64,000 bases of DNA from Flavobacterium album. Its GTDB lineage: Bacteria; Bacteroidota; Bacteroidia; Flavobacteriales; Flavobacteriaceae. The stretch is from positions 3,827,001 through 3,891,000 of the forward strand of contig NZ_CP029186.1 of assembly GCF_003096035.1 (NCBI RefSeq), given 5' to 3'. Under the pieces are notes generated by a model. It saw only the letters and a program-made list of their open reading frames with translations, had not been told where the DNA came from and searched no databases. Positions 1-9,541 of the stretch are shown piece by piece; positions within the stretch are counted from its first letter, which is position 1; every line of letters starts with the position of its first letter. Position numbers and translations under genes: made by a program.

Positions 1-919
1 CTTTATAATAGCTCAGGAATATACTTCTGGTTTCATCGCGGGAATTTGCCGTAGAAAGTTTGGGTAAAAAGTAAACTGTAAGTAGTGTAGTTGAAAACAT
101 GAGGTAAAAAACCGATATACGGTTGATCGATTCCCAAAAACCGGCTTCCGAAGGACTGAAATTCTCCATAAGGTTATTCCGTATAGAGAGGAAAACAAAA
201 GGCCCAAGTATAGCAGAAATAATACTCATTTGGCTATAAGAGAATAACCCACGCAGAATGGTACGATCAAAATATTTCCAGCGCAAAAAAGGAAATCGCG
301 GAAATGTACGGTACAGCAGATAAAAAGAGAACATAAACAAAAGAGCCGGGTATACTATGAGTCCCAGTAAAGCACCTGTAATACCAAGTTTCCATATCAT
401 CAGCGCCGATAATAATACTCCGGTAGCATTGCCCCAGATATTAATGCCTATCACCTGTTTGTATTTGCCAAGGCCGTTCAAAACAGCCATAAACACAAGG
501 TTGCCCGTATACCATGGTAAGGAAAAGGCCAGTACTTTAAAGACCCAGCCGTACTCACCTGTTCCAAATATCTTTTCTTCCCAAAAACCCGACAGTACAA
601 GCAAAATAGAGCTTAGCAAAAGGATAGTAAAAAAAATGGATATAAAAACCGTTGCCAGTGTGCGGTAAAGCTTTTGCTCATCGTTAGCATGTTGGGCAGT
701 ATATTTTATAATTCCATTCTGGAAGCCAAGTGTAGAAAAAGAATCCAGACCTGTAAGGAAGTTGCGAAGGTTACCGGTAAGGGCCATTCCTGCAGGGCCT
801 ATAAATAGGGCTACCATTTTTGAAGCAAGCAACCCCCCGGCAATGCGTACAAGCACACTAACGGAATTCAGCGATGTTACTTTAAATAATTGCCCCCTAT
901 ATATATTTTTTATTTTCAA
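1..919 (-). CDS. Wzx-type O-antigen/polysaccharide flippase (partial, 3' end outside window)
   Basis: About 306 codons are open on the minus strand with no stop before the window edge, so the C-terminus is missing. The translation is a polytopic membrane protein. The N-terminal stretch (VRIAGGLLASKMVALFIGPA, then GMALTGNLRNF) is typical of MATE-like lipopolysaccharide/O-antigen translocases, which flip undecaprenyl-linked repeat units across the inner membrane. No ATG fits. The likely start is TTG at 919, which overlaps the TGA stop of the upstream acyltransferase gene (TTGA), indicating translational coupling. The neighbours (hexapeptide acyltransferase, FemAB-like acyltransferase) support a surface-polysaccharide locus continuing to the left. 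Family assignment is good; the exact substrate cannot be read. Confidence 0.8.
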   Translation of the reverse strand, partial: MKIKNIYRGQLFKVTSLNSVSVLVRIAGGLLASKMVALFIGPAGMALTGNLRNFLTGLDSFSTLGFQNGIIKYTAQHANDEQKLYRTLATVFISIFFTILLLSSILLVLSGFWEEKIFGTGEYGWVFKVLAFSLPWYTGNLVFMAVLNGLGKYKQVIGINIWGNATGVLLSALMIWKLGITGALLGLIVYPALLFMFSFYLLYRTFPRFPFLRWKYFDRTILRGLFSYSQMSIISAILGPFVFLSIRNNLMENFSPSEAGFWESINRISVFYLMFSTTLLTVYFLPKLSTANSRDETRSIFLSYYK

Positions 920-1494
920 TGCTTTAGCGCTAGAGGTTTTATTACCCTGGCCGGATTGCCTGCTGCAATTACATTTGGAGGAATATCTTTTGTTACAACA
1001 GAACTATTGCCTATAACTGAATTCTCACCTATTGTCACGCCTTTCAGAACTATAACATTGGAACCCAGAAATACGTTTTTCATAATATGAACTTCTTTAA
1101 CGGGGGGATTAGCTTCATTTCTCCTCAAAGGGTCCAAATGATGGCTGTCGGTATCTGTTATATAGCAGTTTACACCAATAAGGACATTGTCTTCTATTAC
1201 TATTTTTTTCATTGCGACCATAGAAAAGCCATTATTTATAGCTACATTATTTCCGATAATGATCTGTGATGCAGAGTTTCTTGCTTCAACGTAAGTATAG
1301 TGCGAAAAGTAATTTGGGGAATTGACAACCCCGATCTGTACATCATTGCCAAAAACTATCTTTCCTTTTCCTTTCAATAATAATGGATGATACAGCCTGG
1401 GGGTACCTTCTGTTGCTTTACAATCAGAAAGCAATTTATACTTCCAAACCCTTAAAGAGGCAAAATAAAACTTTAATCTGTCGACAATACCCAT
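916..1494 (-). CDS. Left-handed beta-helix (hexapeptide repeat) acyltransferase, WbbJ/maa-like
   Basis: A 192-residue protein with imperfect hexapeptide repeats: GKIVFGNDVQIG, QIIIGNNVAINNG, KIVIEDNVLIGVNCYI, VFLGSNVIVLKGVTIGENSVIGNSSVV, and the terminal AAGNPARVIKPL signature of the trimeric LbH acetyltransferase family. The usual catalytic histidine region is visible as TDTDSHHLDP. Such enzymes transfer acetyl groups (acetyl-CoA) to sugars of O-antigen or capsule. It is stop/start coupled to the flippase gene downstream (TTGA overlap), so it belongs to the same operon. The acceptor sugar cannot be predicted. Confidence 0.88.
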   Translation of the reverse strand: MGIVDRLKFYFASLRVWKYKLLSDCKATEGTPRLYHPLLLKGKGKIVFGNDVQIGVVNSPNYFSHYTYVEARNSASQIIIGNNVAINNGFSMVAMKKIVIEDNVLIGVNCYITDTDSHHLDPLRRNEANPPVKEVHIMKNVFLGSNVIVLKGVTIGENSVIGNSSVVTKDIPPNVIAAGNPARVIKPLALKH

Positions 1495-1584
1495 TCAGCT
1501 AAATTAAGAAATTTTCCAAAAGATTTCGAGAGTAACTTTGAATAGTGCTGTTATATGTATTTTTATATAATTCAACTTTATTTT

Positions 1585-2523
1585 TTATAGCACCAATGAG
1601 TAGTAATCATGGTTATAGACGGAGCAACCCAATTCTTCTTTCTGTTTTAGCAACCCTTTATTATAAGTCTTTCCCTGGTTTTCGTTTACGGTTCCCATGT
1701 CAAAATAGCGACGCTTTTCTTTATATTCAAATATAAGCGTAATAAAAAGATAGTCTAGCGCTCTCATCTCTTCTCCCTTAGCCGTTGTAGCGCCATACTG
1801 GGATTTTACTACATCGCCGAAATCGAATAATGTTATCCCGGCAAGTATTTCTCCATCATAATAAATATTATACTGTACAATATTTGATGGAAACCTATTG
1901 TGGAGCATTGCGATTTCCTTTTTAGTGTGTACAGGACGCGCACTATACTTTTCTTCCAGTCGCGGAATCAATACACTATCCCAAAAAAGCTCAAAATCAT
2001 TATCCTTTTTTATTTCAAAACCCAGCAAAGCTAATTTCCTGAAATTCTTCATTTTGCTTTTGGAAACAGACAGGCTTTCAGAATAATTTATTGCAAGGTT
2101 CATATCCCTCCTGCAAAGGGTTGCTCCTTTTTTAAACAGCAGGTAATTCATTTCGTTTGCAGGCTTCTTATGATAGATAGATATAACCTGTTTTATGGTT
2201 ATAGTATTAATCTGCGAGTTTTTAAGATATGCTGTTATAGCGTCAAAAATATGTTCTATATAATTAACGCCAATACTGTCCGCCAAAATAAGCCCCCCAT
2301 ACGTCAGCCCCTGATGCGAATGCACCTCTTCACCTGCTTTGTTGGCCGGAAACACCGCAACAAGCTTATTGCCGTCAAAGGCCAACAGCGAGAAATCTTC
2401 AAAACGGTCGCTATGGTATTCCATAAAATCCCGGTGGAAAAGGAATGTGCCGTTCTTTGACTTTTCTATAAAGTCATTCCATTGGCTGTAATGCGACGCG
2501 TCGTATTTTTTTATGCTATACAT
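1585..2523 (-). CDS. FemAB/GNAT-like N-acyltransferase (Acetyltransf_6 type)
   Basis: About 312 residues beginning MYSIKKYDASHYSQWNDF. The order of segments (N-terminal W..F, GTFLFHRDFMEYH, LLAFDGNKLVAVFPAN, LTYGGLILAD, then ISIYHKKPANEMNYLLFKKG and a C-terminal GNAT half with GEILAGITLFDFGDVVKSQYGAT and LDYLFITLIFEY) matches the peptidoglycan-bridge/FemAB-like acyltransferases common in polysaccharide loci. A TTG codon 15 nt upstream (2538) could extend it by five residues (LKTRP), but the ATG at 2523 starts the conserved part. Same strand as the acyltransferase and flippase, with a 90-bp gap. It probably acylates a surface sugar or amino sugar; substrate unknown. Confidence 0.75.
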   Translation of the reverse strand: MYSIKKYDASHYSQWNDFIEKSKNGTFLFHRDFMEYHSDRFEDFSLLAFDGNKLVAVFPANKAGEEVHSHQGLTYGGLILADSIGVNYIEHIFDAITAYLKNSQINTITIKQVISIYHKKPANEMNYLLFKKGATLCRRDMNLAINYSESLSVSKSKMKNFRKLALLGFEIKKDNDFELFWDSVLIPRLEEKYSARPVHTKKEIAMLHNRFPSNIVQYNIYYDGEILAGITLFDFGDVVKSQYGATTAKGEEMRALDYLFITLIFEYKEKRRYFDMGTVNENQGKTYNKGLLKQKEELGCSVYNHDYYSLVL

Positions 2524-2701
2524 GGGCCTGGTCTTCAAGCCGGTTATCTGTTCGCGTGGCCCGTTTTGAAGAAGGGTAAAAATAGAAAAATATTGCAGTA
2601 CGTCCTACTATACTGTATATATTATTAAACAGTGTTGTTTTAGTTAAAAAATTGGCTTTAAGCAAATAATTGTTAATTTTAAGCAAAAAAAGAAAATTGC
2701 C

Positions 2702-5700
2702 GTGAAACAAAAATTACTCACCTTACTATTGGCGTTGATTGCTTTCAGCTCATATTGCCAGGACATTAGCCTGTACCAGCAGTTCAATGGCCGGTATGAT
2801 TTTACTTTTGTCGGCAATACGCTCAATCCTGCCGAAAATAACCCTACACCCACATGCACTATCAATACGTCTTCCTCAGCCAGCCTCAACCTTAGCGCCG
2901 GAGATAACATTATTGGCGCCTACCTGTACTGGGCAGGTTCGGGCACAGGGGATTTCGACGTACAGCTCAACGGGCAGCCCATAACGGCGAGCCGGCAGTT
3001 CCCGCTCAACGCACTTAATATCGATGGCAATACCAGGCCTTACTTCAGCGCTTTTGCCGATGTGACCGCACAGGTTCAGGCTACAGGTAACGGCAACTAT
3101 ACCTTATCTGACCTGGACCTTACTGCCGTTGTGGCCGACCCTTTATATTGTGGCAACAAGACCAATTTTGGAGGATGGGCAATTATCGTGTTTTATTCGA
3201 ATACCAACCTTCCCCTCAACCAGCTGAACCTGTATGACGGCATGCAATATGTGCCCAATTCGATAAATATTACCCTGCCGAGCCTTAACGTAATAGACAA
3301 CGTTGGGGCTAAAATAGGCTTTCTTGCCTGGGAGGGAGATTCATCGCTTGCTGTAGATGAGACCCTCACCATAAACGGAAATGTACTCAGTAATGCACTT
3401 AACCCTGCCAATAATGCTTTTAACGGTACCAACAGCATAACCGGATCGACCGCATTGTACAATATGGACCTGGATGTGTATGATATACAAAATAACATAG
3501 CTATTGGCGATGAGTCGGCAGAGATAGCGCTTCATTCAGGGCAGGATTTTGTAATGATCAACGCCATTGTAACCAAGCTGAACAGCCAGCTGCCCGATGC
3601 CACTGTAACAATTGACGATGTAGCAGTTGCCTGTTACTCGCGTGTGGTTAATATTGATTATACCGTTTATAATGTAAACAGTACCGATGTGCTCCCGGCA
3701 GGCACTACTGTGGGTATTTATATCAATGGCGACCTGGTAGCCACAACACAAACTACTGTTGAGCTGCCCATAGGCGGATCGGAAAGCGGCTCGATAAACA
3801 TTACTATCCCTGCCGGTGCCCCGAATGATTTTGAGCTGATGCTTGTGGTAGACCATAATGGCGCTGTGACCGAAACCGACGAAACCAACAATAGCACCAC
3901 CATTAATGATTCCCTGCTGATAATGCCAACGCCTAATCCGACAGATATCACGATATGCGAAGACCCCAGCGCTCCCGGTACCGGCTTTGTGGATTTCTCG
4001 GATTATGCTGAATCAATGAAAAACCATCCGACCGACATCGTAACCTTTTACCCTACTCTAATAGCTGCACAGAACAACACCGGCAATATAACCAGCATAA
4101 CTAACTATCCCATAACCACCTCCCCCACTGAAATATTTGTGCGTGTGGAAAGTGCCGAAGGTTGTGTGGCAATTGGCTCATTCCTCGTTATTGTAGATGA
4201 CTGCCAATTTCCCGATGCTACAGTTGTAATAGACGCTATTGCCCAAACTTGCGATTCGCGTACCATAACGGTACAGTTTACCGTGCGCAACATCAACAGT
4301 GTCGACCTGCTTCCTGCCGGTACCACTGTAGCAGCCTATGCCAACAGCACACTGCTTGGCGTAACTACAACAACTGCCGACATACCCGTTGGCGGTTCGC
4401 TGCCCGGCACCATTACAGTGACCATACCTGCAGGTATCCCCCTCAGCTTTAACCTGATACTGCGTGTAGACCATAACAACCAGGTAGAAGAGATTAATGA
4501 AAATAACAATACGGCACTTCAGGCAATTACGCTATGGACATCTCCCGTACTGCAGCAACCGTCTAATGTTACTGCCTGCGAGACCTTCAATGGGTCGGGT
4601 GTTGGGTCGTTCAACTTTTCGGGCTACCTGCAATCACTGAAGAATCAACCGACCGATATAGTGACCTTCCACCCTACGCAGATTGATGCCAACAATAACA
4701 CAGCGGGAATAAGCAATGCCGATACCTATATCGCCGCAAATAATACCGAAATATTCGTAAGGCTGACGGATGCGAACGGCTGTTTTGATACCGCATCCTT
4801 CCGCCTCATTATTATCGACTGCTTTTTCCCTGATGGTGTTGTAGCTGTAAACAATGTGGCACAGACGTGCGACTCACCGACGATAACCGTAAATTACACC
4901 GTAAGCAACCCTGCAAGCGGTGATGTATTGCCACAAGGTACGCAGGTGGCTATTTATGCCAATACTACGCTGCTTAGCGTTACCACAACCACTGCCGCGA
5001 TACCGATTAACGGCAGCCTCAATGCGACGATAACGCTCAACATCCCGGGTTCGCTACCGCTGGGCTTCAACCTGAGGTTTGTTGTTGACGACAACGGTAC
5101 GGGCGTTGGCTCGGTAGTGGAAACAATAGAAACCAACAACTCCTTTACACAGCCGGTCATTTTATGGGTTTCGCCAATATTGCAGGAGCCTGCCGATATT
5201 ATCGATTGTGAAACCTTCAACAATTCGGGTGTGGGGCAATTTGATTTCTCAGCCTACCTGCAAACACTCAGGAACAACCCAACGGATATAGTAACCTTCC
5301 ACACCTCACAGCAGGATGCCAACACCGGAGATAACGACATCCAGGCGCCCGAAGCCTATATTTCTACCGGGCTGGTGCAGGAAATTTATGTGCGTCTGGA
5401 GGATGTGAACGGTTGTTTTGATACGGCTTCGTTTACCCTTACCGCCGTAGACTGCTATTTTCCGGATGCGACCGTTACCATAGACGATGTGTACAAGCAG
5501 TGCAACTCGCGCATCATCCACGTGCATTATACCGTGCACAATACGGGTAGCGCCGATATATTGCCTGCAGGCACACCGGTAAGTATTTATGTGAATGGCG
5601 AATTCCTGGAATATACCGAAACGCTTGAAGATATTGCCATCGGCGAAAGCGAAAGCAACTTCATACTGCTCACCATCCCGATAGGCGTGCTGCTTGATTT

Positions 5701-6373
5701 TGACCTGACCTTTGTTGCGGATGATACCGGCGACGGCACAGGCATTATTGTGGAAGCCGATGAAACGAACAACAGCTTTACGTTGCCGACCAACCTTGTG
5801 CTGTCCCCTGTATTACAGCAGCCTGCCGACATCGTAATGTGTGATAAGGGCTTTGGTCTGGCTACGTTCGATTTTTCGGCGTATGCCGAGTCATTGAAAA
5901 ATTACCCTGACGAAACGGTGACCTTCTACCTTACGCAGCAGAATGCCGACCAGGATCTTGACCGTATCTACAATACTTCGCTGTTTGTGAGCACCGAGAA
6001 TCCGCAGCGCATTTTCGTGCGGCTCTTCAACGGTACCTGCCACACCACGGCCTCCTTCCTGCTGTCGACTAAAAAATGCCCGCCGATAACTTACAATTAT
6101 GTTACGCCAAACGACGACGGCTATAATGACAGTTTCTTTGTAGAAGGGCTGCGCAACATCTTCCTGAACTTTAAGATGAGCATCTACAACCGGTGGGGCA
6201 ACCTGGTTTGGACGGGCGACCACAGCAAAGCCGACTGGAATGGCATTGCCGATGTAGAGAAAGTAGGCCCCGAAGGTACCACCGTTCCTGTAGGCACCTA
6301 CTATTTTGTACTGGAACTGAACGAGCCCGGCTTCCCTGAACCTATTGTGGGGTGGGTTTATGTTTCGAAATAA
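2702..6373 (+). CDS. T9SS type B sorting-domain protein with four CARDB-like repeats
   Basis: A 1223-residue secreted protein starting at GTG (KQKLLTLLLALIAFSSYCQD signal peptide). Residues ~20-295 form an N-terminal beta domain seen in gliding-associated proteins. Then come four repeats, each a CARDB-like Ig domain (DATV.I..V...C.SR, then LPAGT.V.IY.N, then ETNNS) followed by a Cys-rich segment (DFS.Y..S.KN.PTDIVTF, then EIFVR). The repeat marker Asp codon lies at 3596, 4214, 4832 and 5465, giving periods of 618, 618 and 633 bp. The C-terminus (VTPNDDGYNDSFFVEG, IYNRWGNLVW, DWNG, VPVGTYYFVLEL) is the gliding-motility-associated/type B T9SS sorting domain, exported and cell-surface or medium located. 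Probably an adhesin or stalk; function not shown. Confidence 0.88.
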   Translation: MKQKLLTLLLALIAFSSYCQDISLYQQFNGRYDFTFVGNTLNPAENNPTPTCTINTSSSASLNLSAGDNIIGAYLYWAGSGTGDFDVQLNGQPITASRQFPLNALNIDGNTRPYFSAFADVTAQVQATGNGNYTLSDLDLTAVVADPLYCGNKTNFGGWAIIVFYSNTNLPLNQLNLYDGMQYVPNSINITLPSLNVIDNVGAKIGFLAWEGDSSLAVDETLTINGNVLSNALNPANNAFNGTNSITGSTALYNMDLDVYDIQNNIAIGDESAEIALHSGQDFVMINAIVTKLNSQLPDATVTIDDVAVACYSRVVNIDYTVYNVNSTDVLPAGTTVGIYINGDLVATTQTTVELPIGGSESGSINITIPAGAPNDFELMLVVDHNGAVTETDETNNSTTINDSLLIMPTPNPTDITICEDPSAPGTGFVDFSDYAESMKNHPTDIVTFYPTLIAAQNNTGNITSITNYPITTSPTEIFVRVESAEGCVAIGSFLVIVDDCQFPDATVVIDAIAQTCDSRTITVQFTVRNINSVDLLPAGTTVAAYANSTLLGVTTTTADIPVGGSLPGTITVTIPAGIPLSFNLILRVDHNNQVEEINENNNTALQAITLWTSPVLQQPSNVTACETFNGSGVGSFNFSGYLQSLKNQPTDIVTFHPTQIDANNNTAGISNADTYIAANNTEIFVRLTDANGCFDTASFRLIIIDCFFPDGVVAVNNVAQTCDSPTITVNYTVSNPASGDVLPQGTQVAIYANTTLLSVTTTTAAIPINGSLNATITLNIPGSLPLGFNLRFVVDDNGTGVGSVVETIETNNSFTQPVILWVSPILQEPADIIDCETFNNSGVGQFDFSAYLQTLRNNPTDIVTFHTSQQDANTGDNDIQAPEAYISTGLVQEIYVRLEDVNGCFDTASFTLTAVDCYFPDATVTIDDVYKQCNSRIIHVHYTVHNTGSADILPAGTPVSIYVNGEFLEYTETLEDIAIGESESNFILLTIPIGVLLDFDLTFVADDTGDGTGIIVEADETNNSFTLPTNLVLSPVLQQPADIVMCDKGFGLATFDFSAYAESLKNYPDETVTFYLTQQNADQDLDRIYNTSLFVSTENPQRIFVRLFNGTCHTTASFLLSTKKCPPITYNYVTPNDDGYNDSFFVEGLRNIFLNFKMSIYNRWGNLVWTGDHSKADWNGIADVEKVGPEGTTVPVGTYYFVLELNEPGFPEPIVGWVYVSK

Positions 6374-6403
6374 TTTCAGATTTCAGATTGTAGATTTCAG
6401 ATT
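6374..6403. repeat. TTTCAGATT-type short repeat after a T9SS gene
   Basis: Directly after the stop codon at 6373 the sequence repeats TTTCAGATT three times (TTTCAGATT TCAGATTGTAG ATTTCAGATT). The same element follows two other T9SS genes (24647-24677 and 33685-33795). Function unknown; it may be a copy of a dispersed intergenic repeat. Confidence 0.6.
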
Positions 6404-6443
6404 GAGTTTCGAACACTTTTGAACTTTGTGGTAAAACAAAACA

Positions 6444-6953
6444 ATGAAAAGAATTTATTTAGTGGTGTTACTCATTGTCACTGCCTGCTATAAAAAGGAC
6501 GCACCTTTCGATGCTTTTGTATTTTCTGTTGGCTCCTATACTAAAGATTTTTCTTTAAAGATAGATAACAGCGATACCATCTATTACCAGGACAGGTTCA
6601 AAATGAAAACAGGGCGCAATTATTATGCTGTGCCTAACAAGGCTGACAGGGACAGTATTATTGCTATTATCGAACATCTTAATTTCCCTAATTATGATAG
6701 TATTTACATTCAGGAAAATTTAATGGATGGTGCCGGCATAAAATTCTACAAGAAAAAGGGTACGGTTGAAGACTGGATTTTTTTTTACGGCGATGCGGGT
6801 CCCAGGGAACTTAATGAATATGCAGATAAGTTTTACATTTTAATGAAGCGGATGAGTTTTAAACCCTATCCTAAGAAGGTTGATCTTGGTGATCTAAAAT
6901 ATGTCCAAATACCTGAAATAACTTTTATTCCTCTAAAAAATCCCACACCATGA
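6444..6953 (+). CDS. Hypothetical lipoprotein
   Basis: A 169-residue protein with a lipoprotein signal peptide: MKRIYLVVLLIVTACYKKD, lipobox VTAC, predicted lipidated Cys15. No family is recognised. The mature part is mixed alpha/beta with a RDSIIAIIEHLNFPNYDSIY stretch and an aromatic DWIFFYGDAG motif. Its stop overlaps the start of the next lipoprotein gene by 4 bp (ATGA), so the two are co-translated. Base composition is more AT-rich than the long T9SS gene upstream. Confidence 0.75.
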   Translation: MKRIYLVVLLIVTACYKKDAPFDAFVFSVGSYTKDFSLKIDNSDTIYYQDRFKMKTGRNYYAVPNKADRDSIIAIIEHLNFPNYDSIYIQENLMDGAGIKFYKKKGTVEDWIFFYGDAGPRELNEYADKFYILMKRMSFKPYPKKVDLGDLKYVQIPEITFIPLKNPTP

Positions 6954-7354
6954 AGATAATCCTCATATTTTGCTGCCTCCTTACACTTGTTGGCTGCAAT
7001 GAAGTAGCGGATCTAAATGTTCCCGGCACGTACAAACAGGACAAAAGCATCACCGTACAAGGTAAAACCGCGACGACACCTGAAGAGCTTACGCTATTGG
7101 ATGACCATACGTTTACATTAGCTCCAAAAGGCAATGCTTCTAATGGCATATCCGGCAAATGGGAGGTTAAAGAAACTGTTGACGGTCCTGAAAATTCGGG
7201 AGGTTCAGAGGCCCAGGCTATTGTCCGGTTCACATATAATGGCAAAACAACCATTGGCGAGCTAAAAGCAAATATTTTCGAGTTCAGGTCGCCGTATGGT
7301 TTCCATCCCGATGTTTTTGAATATGTATTATATGTGAAGACTGACGACACATAA
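6950..7354 (+). CDS. Hypothetical lipoprotein
   Basis: A 134-residue protein with lipobox LVGC (MKIILIFCCLLTLVGCNEVAD), lipidated Cys16. The mature part begins LNVPGTYKQDKSITVQG and contains LTLLDDHTFTLAPKG and GKWEVKE, a pattern of a small lipocalin-like or beta-sandwich domain seen in many Bacteroidetes lipoproteins; this is a weak resemblance. Start chosen from the ATGA overlap with the preceding lipoprotein gene. The pair may form a two-gene unit; role unknown. Confidence 0.75.
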   Translation: MKIILIFCCLLTLVGCNEVADLNVPGTYKQDKSITVQGKTATTPEELTLLDDHTFTLAPKGNASNGISGKWEVKETVDGPENSGGSEAQAIVRFTYNGKTTIGELKANIFEFRSPYGFHPDVFEYVLYVKTDDT

Positions 7355-7387
7355 TTAGCCTAAGAGCCTGCCGGCAATCCTACATTC

Positions 7388-9541
7388 TTATAAATTATTC
7401 AGCTGATTGGATTTCTTATCATCACTGATCGTCCAGAAGAAGCCTACGAAAAAGAAACGGCTGGCAGGCTGCGTAACGGCCTGCCTTGCAAATTGCCCGT
7501 CCGTGCCGGGACTATTCGCATAGGTATAGCCGAATATGTTATCAGCCCCTGTAACATTCGATACCGAAAAGTACAATATTTTTTGCGCATCTATCAGATA
7601 AGCCCAACTCAGGCTCAGGTTGTTGTAGCTGCCGGTCTTTCCGTTCATGAACGCGGTTTCATTTGGGTTGTCATACGGCCTGCCGGAGTTGAAGGAATAG
7701 GTAGCGCCGATTTGCGACCTCAGGCTGGTGACGAAATATTTGCTTACTACAGAGAAATTATGTTTGGCAATATAACCTGGGGTAACGCTTCGCTCATAGT
7801 TCCTATAATCCCTCTTGCTGTCGATGTACGAATAGGACACCCAGTACTCCAGATTCTTTATTGATTTATTGTCCCTCCAGAACAGGTCGATCCCCCTGGC
7901 GTATCCGGTACCGTTGTTGTTGAACTGCGTATCGTACTGTACCGTTGCCGTATTGTACTTTACGAGGTTGCTGTATTCTTTATCATACAGCTCGGCACGA
8001 AAGGTTTTACCATTTCCATTATACATATAATTGAAGATATAGTGGGAAGTCCTCTCATAGTTGAAATCCCGGAAGTACTTAAGGTAATCGGCTTTGGGCG
8101 TTTGGTGGAAATCTCCGTAAGCTAAAGAGAACTGGCTTTTATCGCTTACTTTGTAGGCAAGTGCCGTGCGCGGCTCTATTGCTCCCTTTCCCAGAACGCT
8201 CGCATGGGTAGCCCTGGCACCGGCTTTAAGGGCGAATTTTTCGGTGAAAATGATTTCGGTTTCGGCGTAGGCCGCCGCTATGGAGTTGTTATAGCCGCTG
8301 TTGAACGTAAAAGCATCCGGCTGTTTGTAATCTTCATTGAAATCAGTAATGAAATAGTCACCGCCAAATGTCAGCTTAATATGGTTACGGAACTTTTTAG
8401 TGAGCTTTAGCTTCATATGGGAACTGTGCTCGCCATTGGTTACCTTATTGTTGTCCAGACCAATATCGTTATGGCTGTAGCCGTATGCCACCCCGGTTTG
8501 TATCGTCCACTGCGTCCCGAACATGCCTTTGTAGGACGTGTTTACATATAAATTATCATTAGCCATATCTACACGCACCGGCACAGGGCTGTTGATGTCT
8601 TTTTGGTTGAGGTCGAAAGTGGCGTGGTCGAAAGCGCCGTATATTTTCAGCATCCCGTTCACAAATTTATAGCGATAAACCGTTTCTCCCGAAAGCGACC
8701 GGTAAGGCTTGTTCCAGTCCACATTTTGCGGAACAGCCAGTTGGTACGGCTTCAAATCCATATAGGCTGCGTTAAAGCTCAGGGAACTTTTCTCCCACTT
8801 TTGCGTATGCCCAAGGCCGAGGCCGACCGTCATAAGCGAAATATCGGTCTGTGCCTGGGCAGGCTCTTCAATAGTGTTAAGCAAAAGCACGCTGGACAGC
8901 GCCTCGCCAAATTCTGCCGAGTAGCCTCCCGTAGAAAATGTCATCCCCTTAAAAAGGAACGGGGAGAACCGTCCGCGGGTAGGCAAATTATTAGCCGATG
9001 CATTATAAGGCTGCGCTACGCGAATGCCATCTACAAAGGTCTGCGTCTCGTCGCTCTCACCCCCGCGTACAAACAGCCTGCCGCTCTCCCCTACTGTCTG
9101 TGTGCCGGGCAGGGTATTCAATGCGCCGATGATATCGCCCGCCGCGCCTGCTGTGGTTACGATATCCAGCGGGTTGAGCACGTTTACCTTACTGTTATCG
9201 CCGGCATTGAAGGTTCCTGCAGAGATAACCACCGCGTCGAGGGTATTCACGCTTTTATGCATTTTGAAGGTGACCGGCTGGTAGCTTTCTACCACGATAT
9301 CCTGCCTGAGGTCTTCGAGGGTAAGCGATGTAATGACCAGTGCCTGTGCACCGGTTTCGACAGTTTCGAAGGAGAAAGTACCGTCCTCTGCCGTAGTGCC
9401 GCCATCATATGTACCGTCGATATAAATATTCGCCCCGGCTACAGGCTGGCCTTTATCATCGGTCACGGTACCCGATATTTTGGTCTGGGCCTCCATCAGC
9501 CATCCTGCTAAAAGAAATACGATTGTAATTATTGGTTTCAT
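7388..9541 (-). CDS. TonB-dependent receptor with carboxypeptidase-like regulatory domain
   Basis: A 717-residue outer-membrane receptor. Signal peptide MKPIITIVFLLAGWLMEAQT; residues ~20-105 are a CarboxypepD_reg-like domain (ISGTVTDDKGQPVAGANIYI, GTFSFETVETG); residues ~115-215 are the plug (DIIGALNTLPGTQTVGESGR, LFVRGGESDETQTFVDGIRV); the rest is a 22-strand-type barrel. It imports a large substrate (siderophore, oligosaccharide or similar) using TonB energy. No SusD partner is adjacent, so it is not a classic SusCD pair. It is convergent with the lipoprotein pair at 6444-7354, 33 bp apart. Substrate cannot be inferred. Confidence 0.9.
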   Translation of the reverse strand: MKPIITIVFLLAGWLMEAQTKISGTVTDDKGQPVAGANIYIDGTYDGGTTAEDGTFSFETVETGAQALVITSLTLEDLRQDIVVESYQPVTFKMHKSVNTLDAVVISAGTFNAGDNSKVNVLNPLDIVTTAGAAGDIIGALNTLPGTQTVGESGRLFVRGGESDETQTFVDGIRVAQPYNASANNLPTRGRFSPFLFKGMTFSTGGYSAEFGEALSSVLLLNTIEEPAQAQTDISLMTVGLGLGHTQKWEKSSLSFNAAYMDLKPYQLAVPQNVDWNKPYRSLSGETVYRYKFVNGMLKIYGAFDHATFDLNQKDINSPVPVRVDMANDNLYVNTSYKGMFGTQWTIQTGVAYGYSHNDIGLDNNKVTNGEHSSHMKLKLTKKFRNHIKLTFGGDYFITDFNEDYKQPDAFTFNSGYNNSIAAAYAETEIIFTEKFALKAGARATHASVLGKGAIEPRTALAYKVSDKSQFSLAYGDFHQTPKADYLKYFRDFNYERTSHYIFNYMYNGNGKTFRAELYDKEYSNLVKYNTATVQYDTQFNNNGTGYARGIDLFWRDNKSIKNLEYWVSYSYIDSKRDYRNYERSVTPGYIAKHNFSVVSKYFVTSLRSQIGATYSFNSGRPYDNPNETAFMNGKTGSYNNLSLSWAYLIDAQKILYFSVSNVTGADNIFGYTYANSPGTDGQFARQAVTQPASRFFFVGFFWTISDDKKSNQLNNL

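Noticed and set aside
8603..9511. A 302-codon open frame on the plus strand opposite the TonB receptor
   Set aside because: It has no signal peptide, domain or promoter and lies entirely inside the receptor gene.
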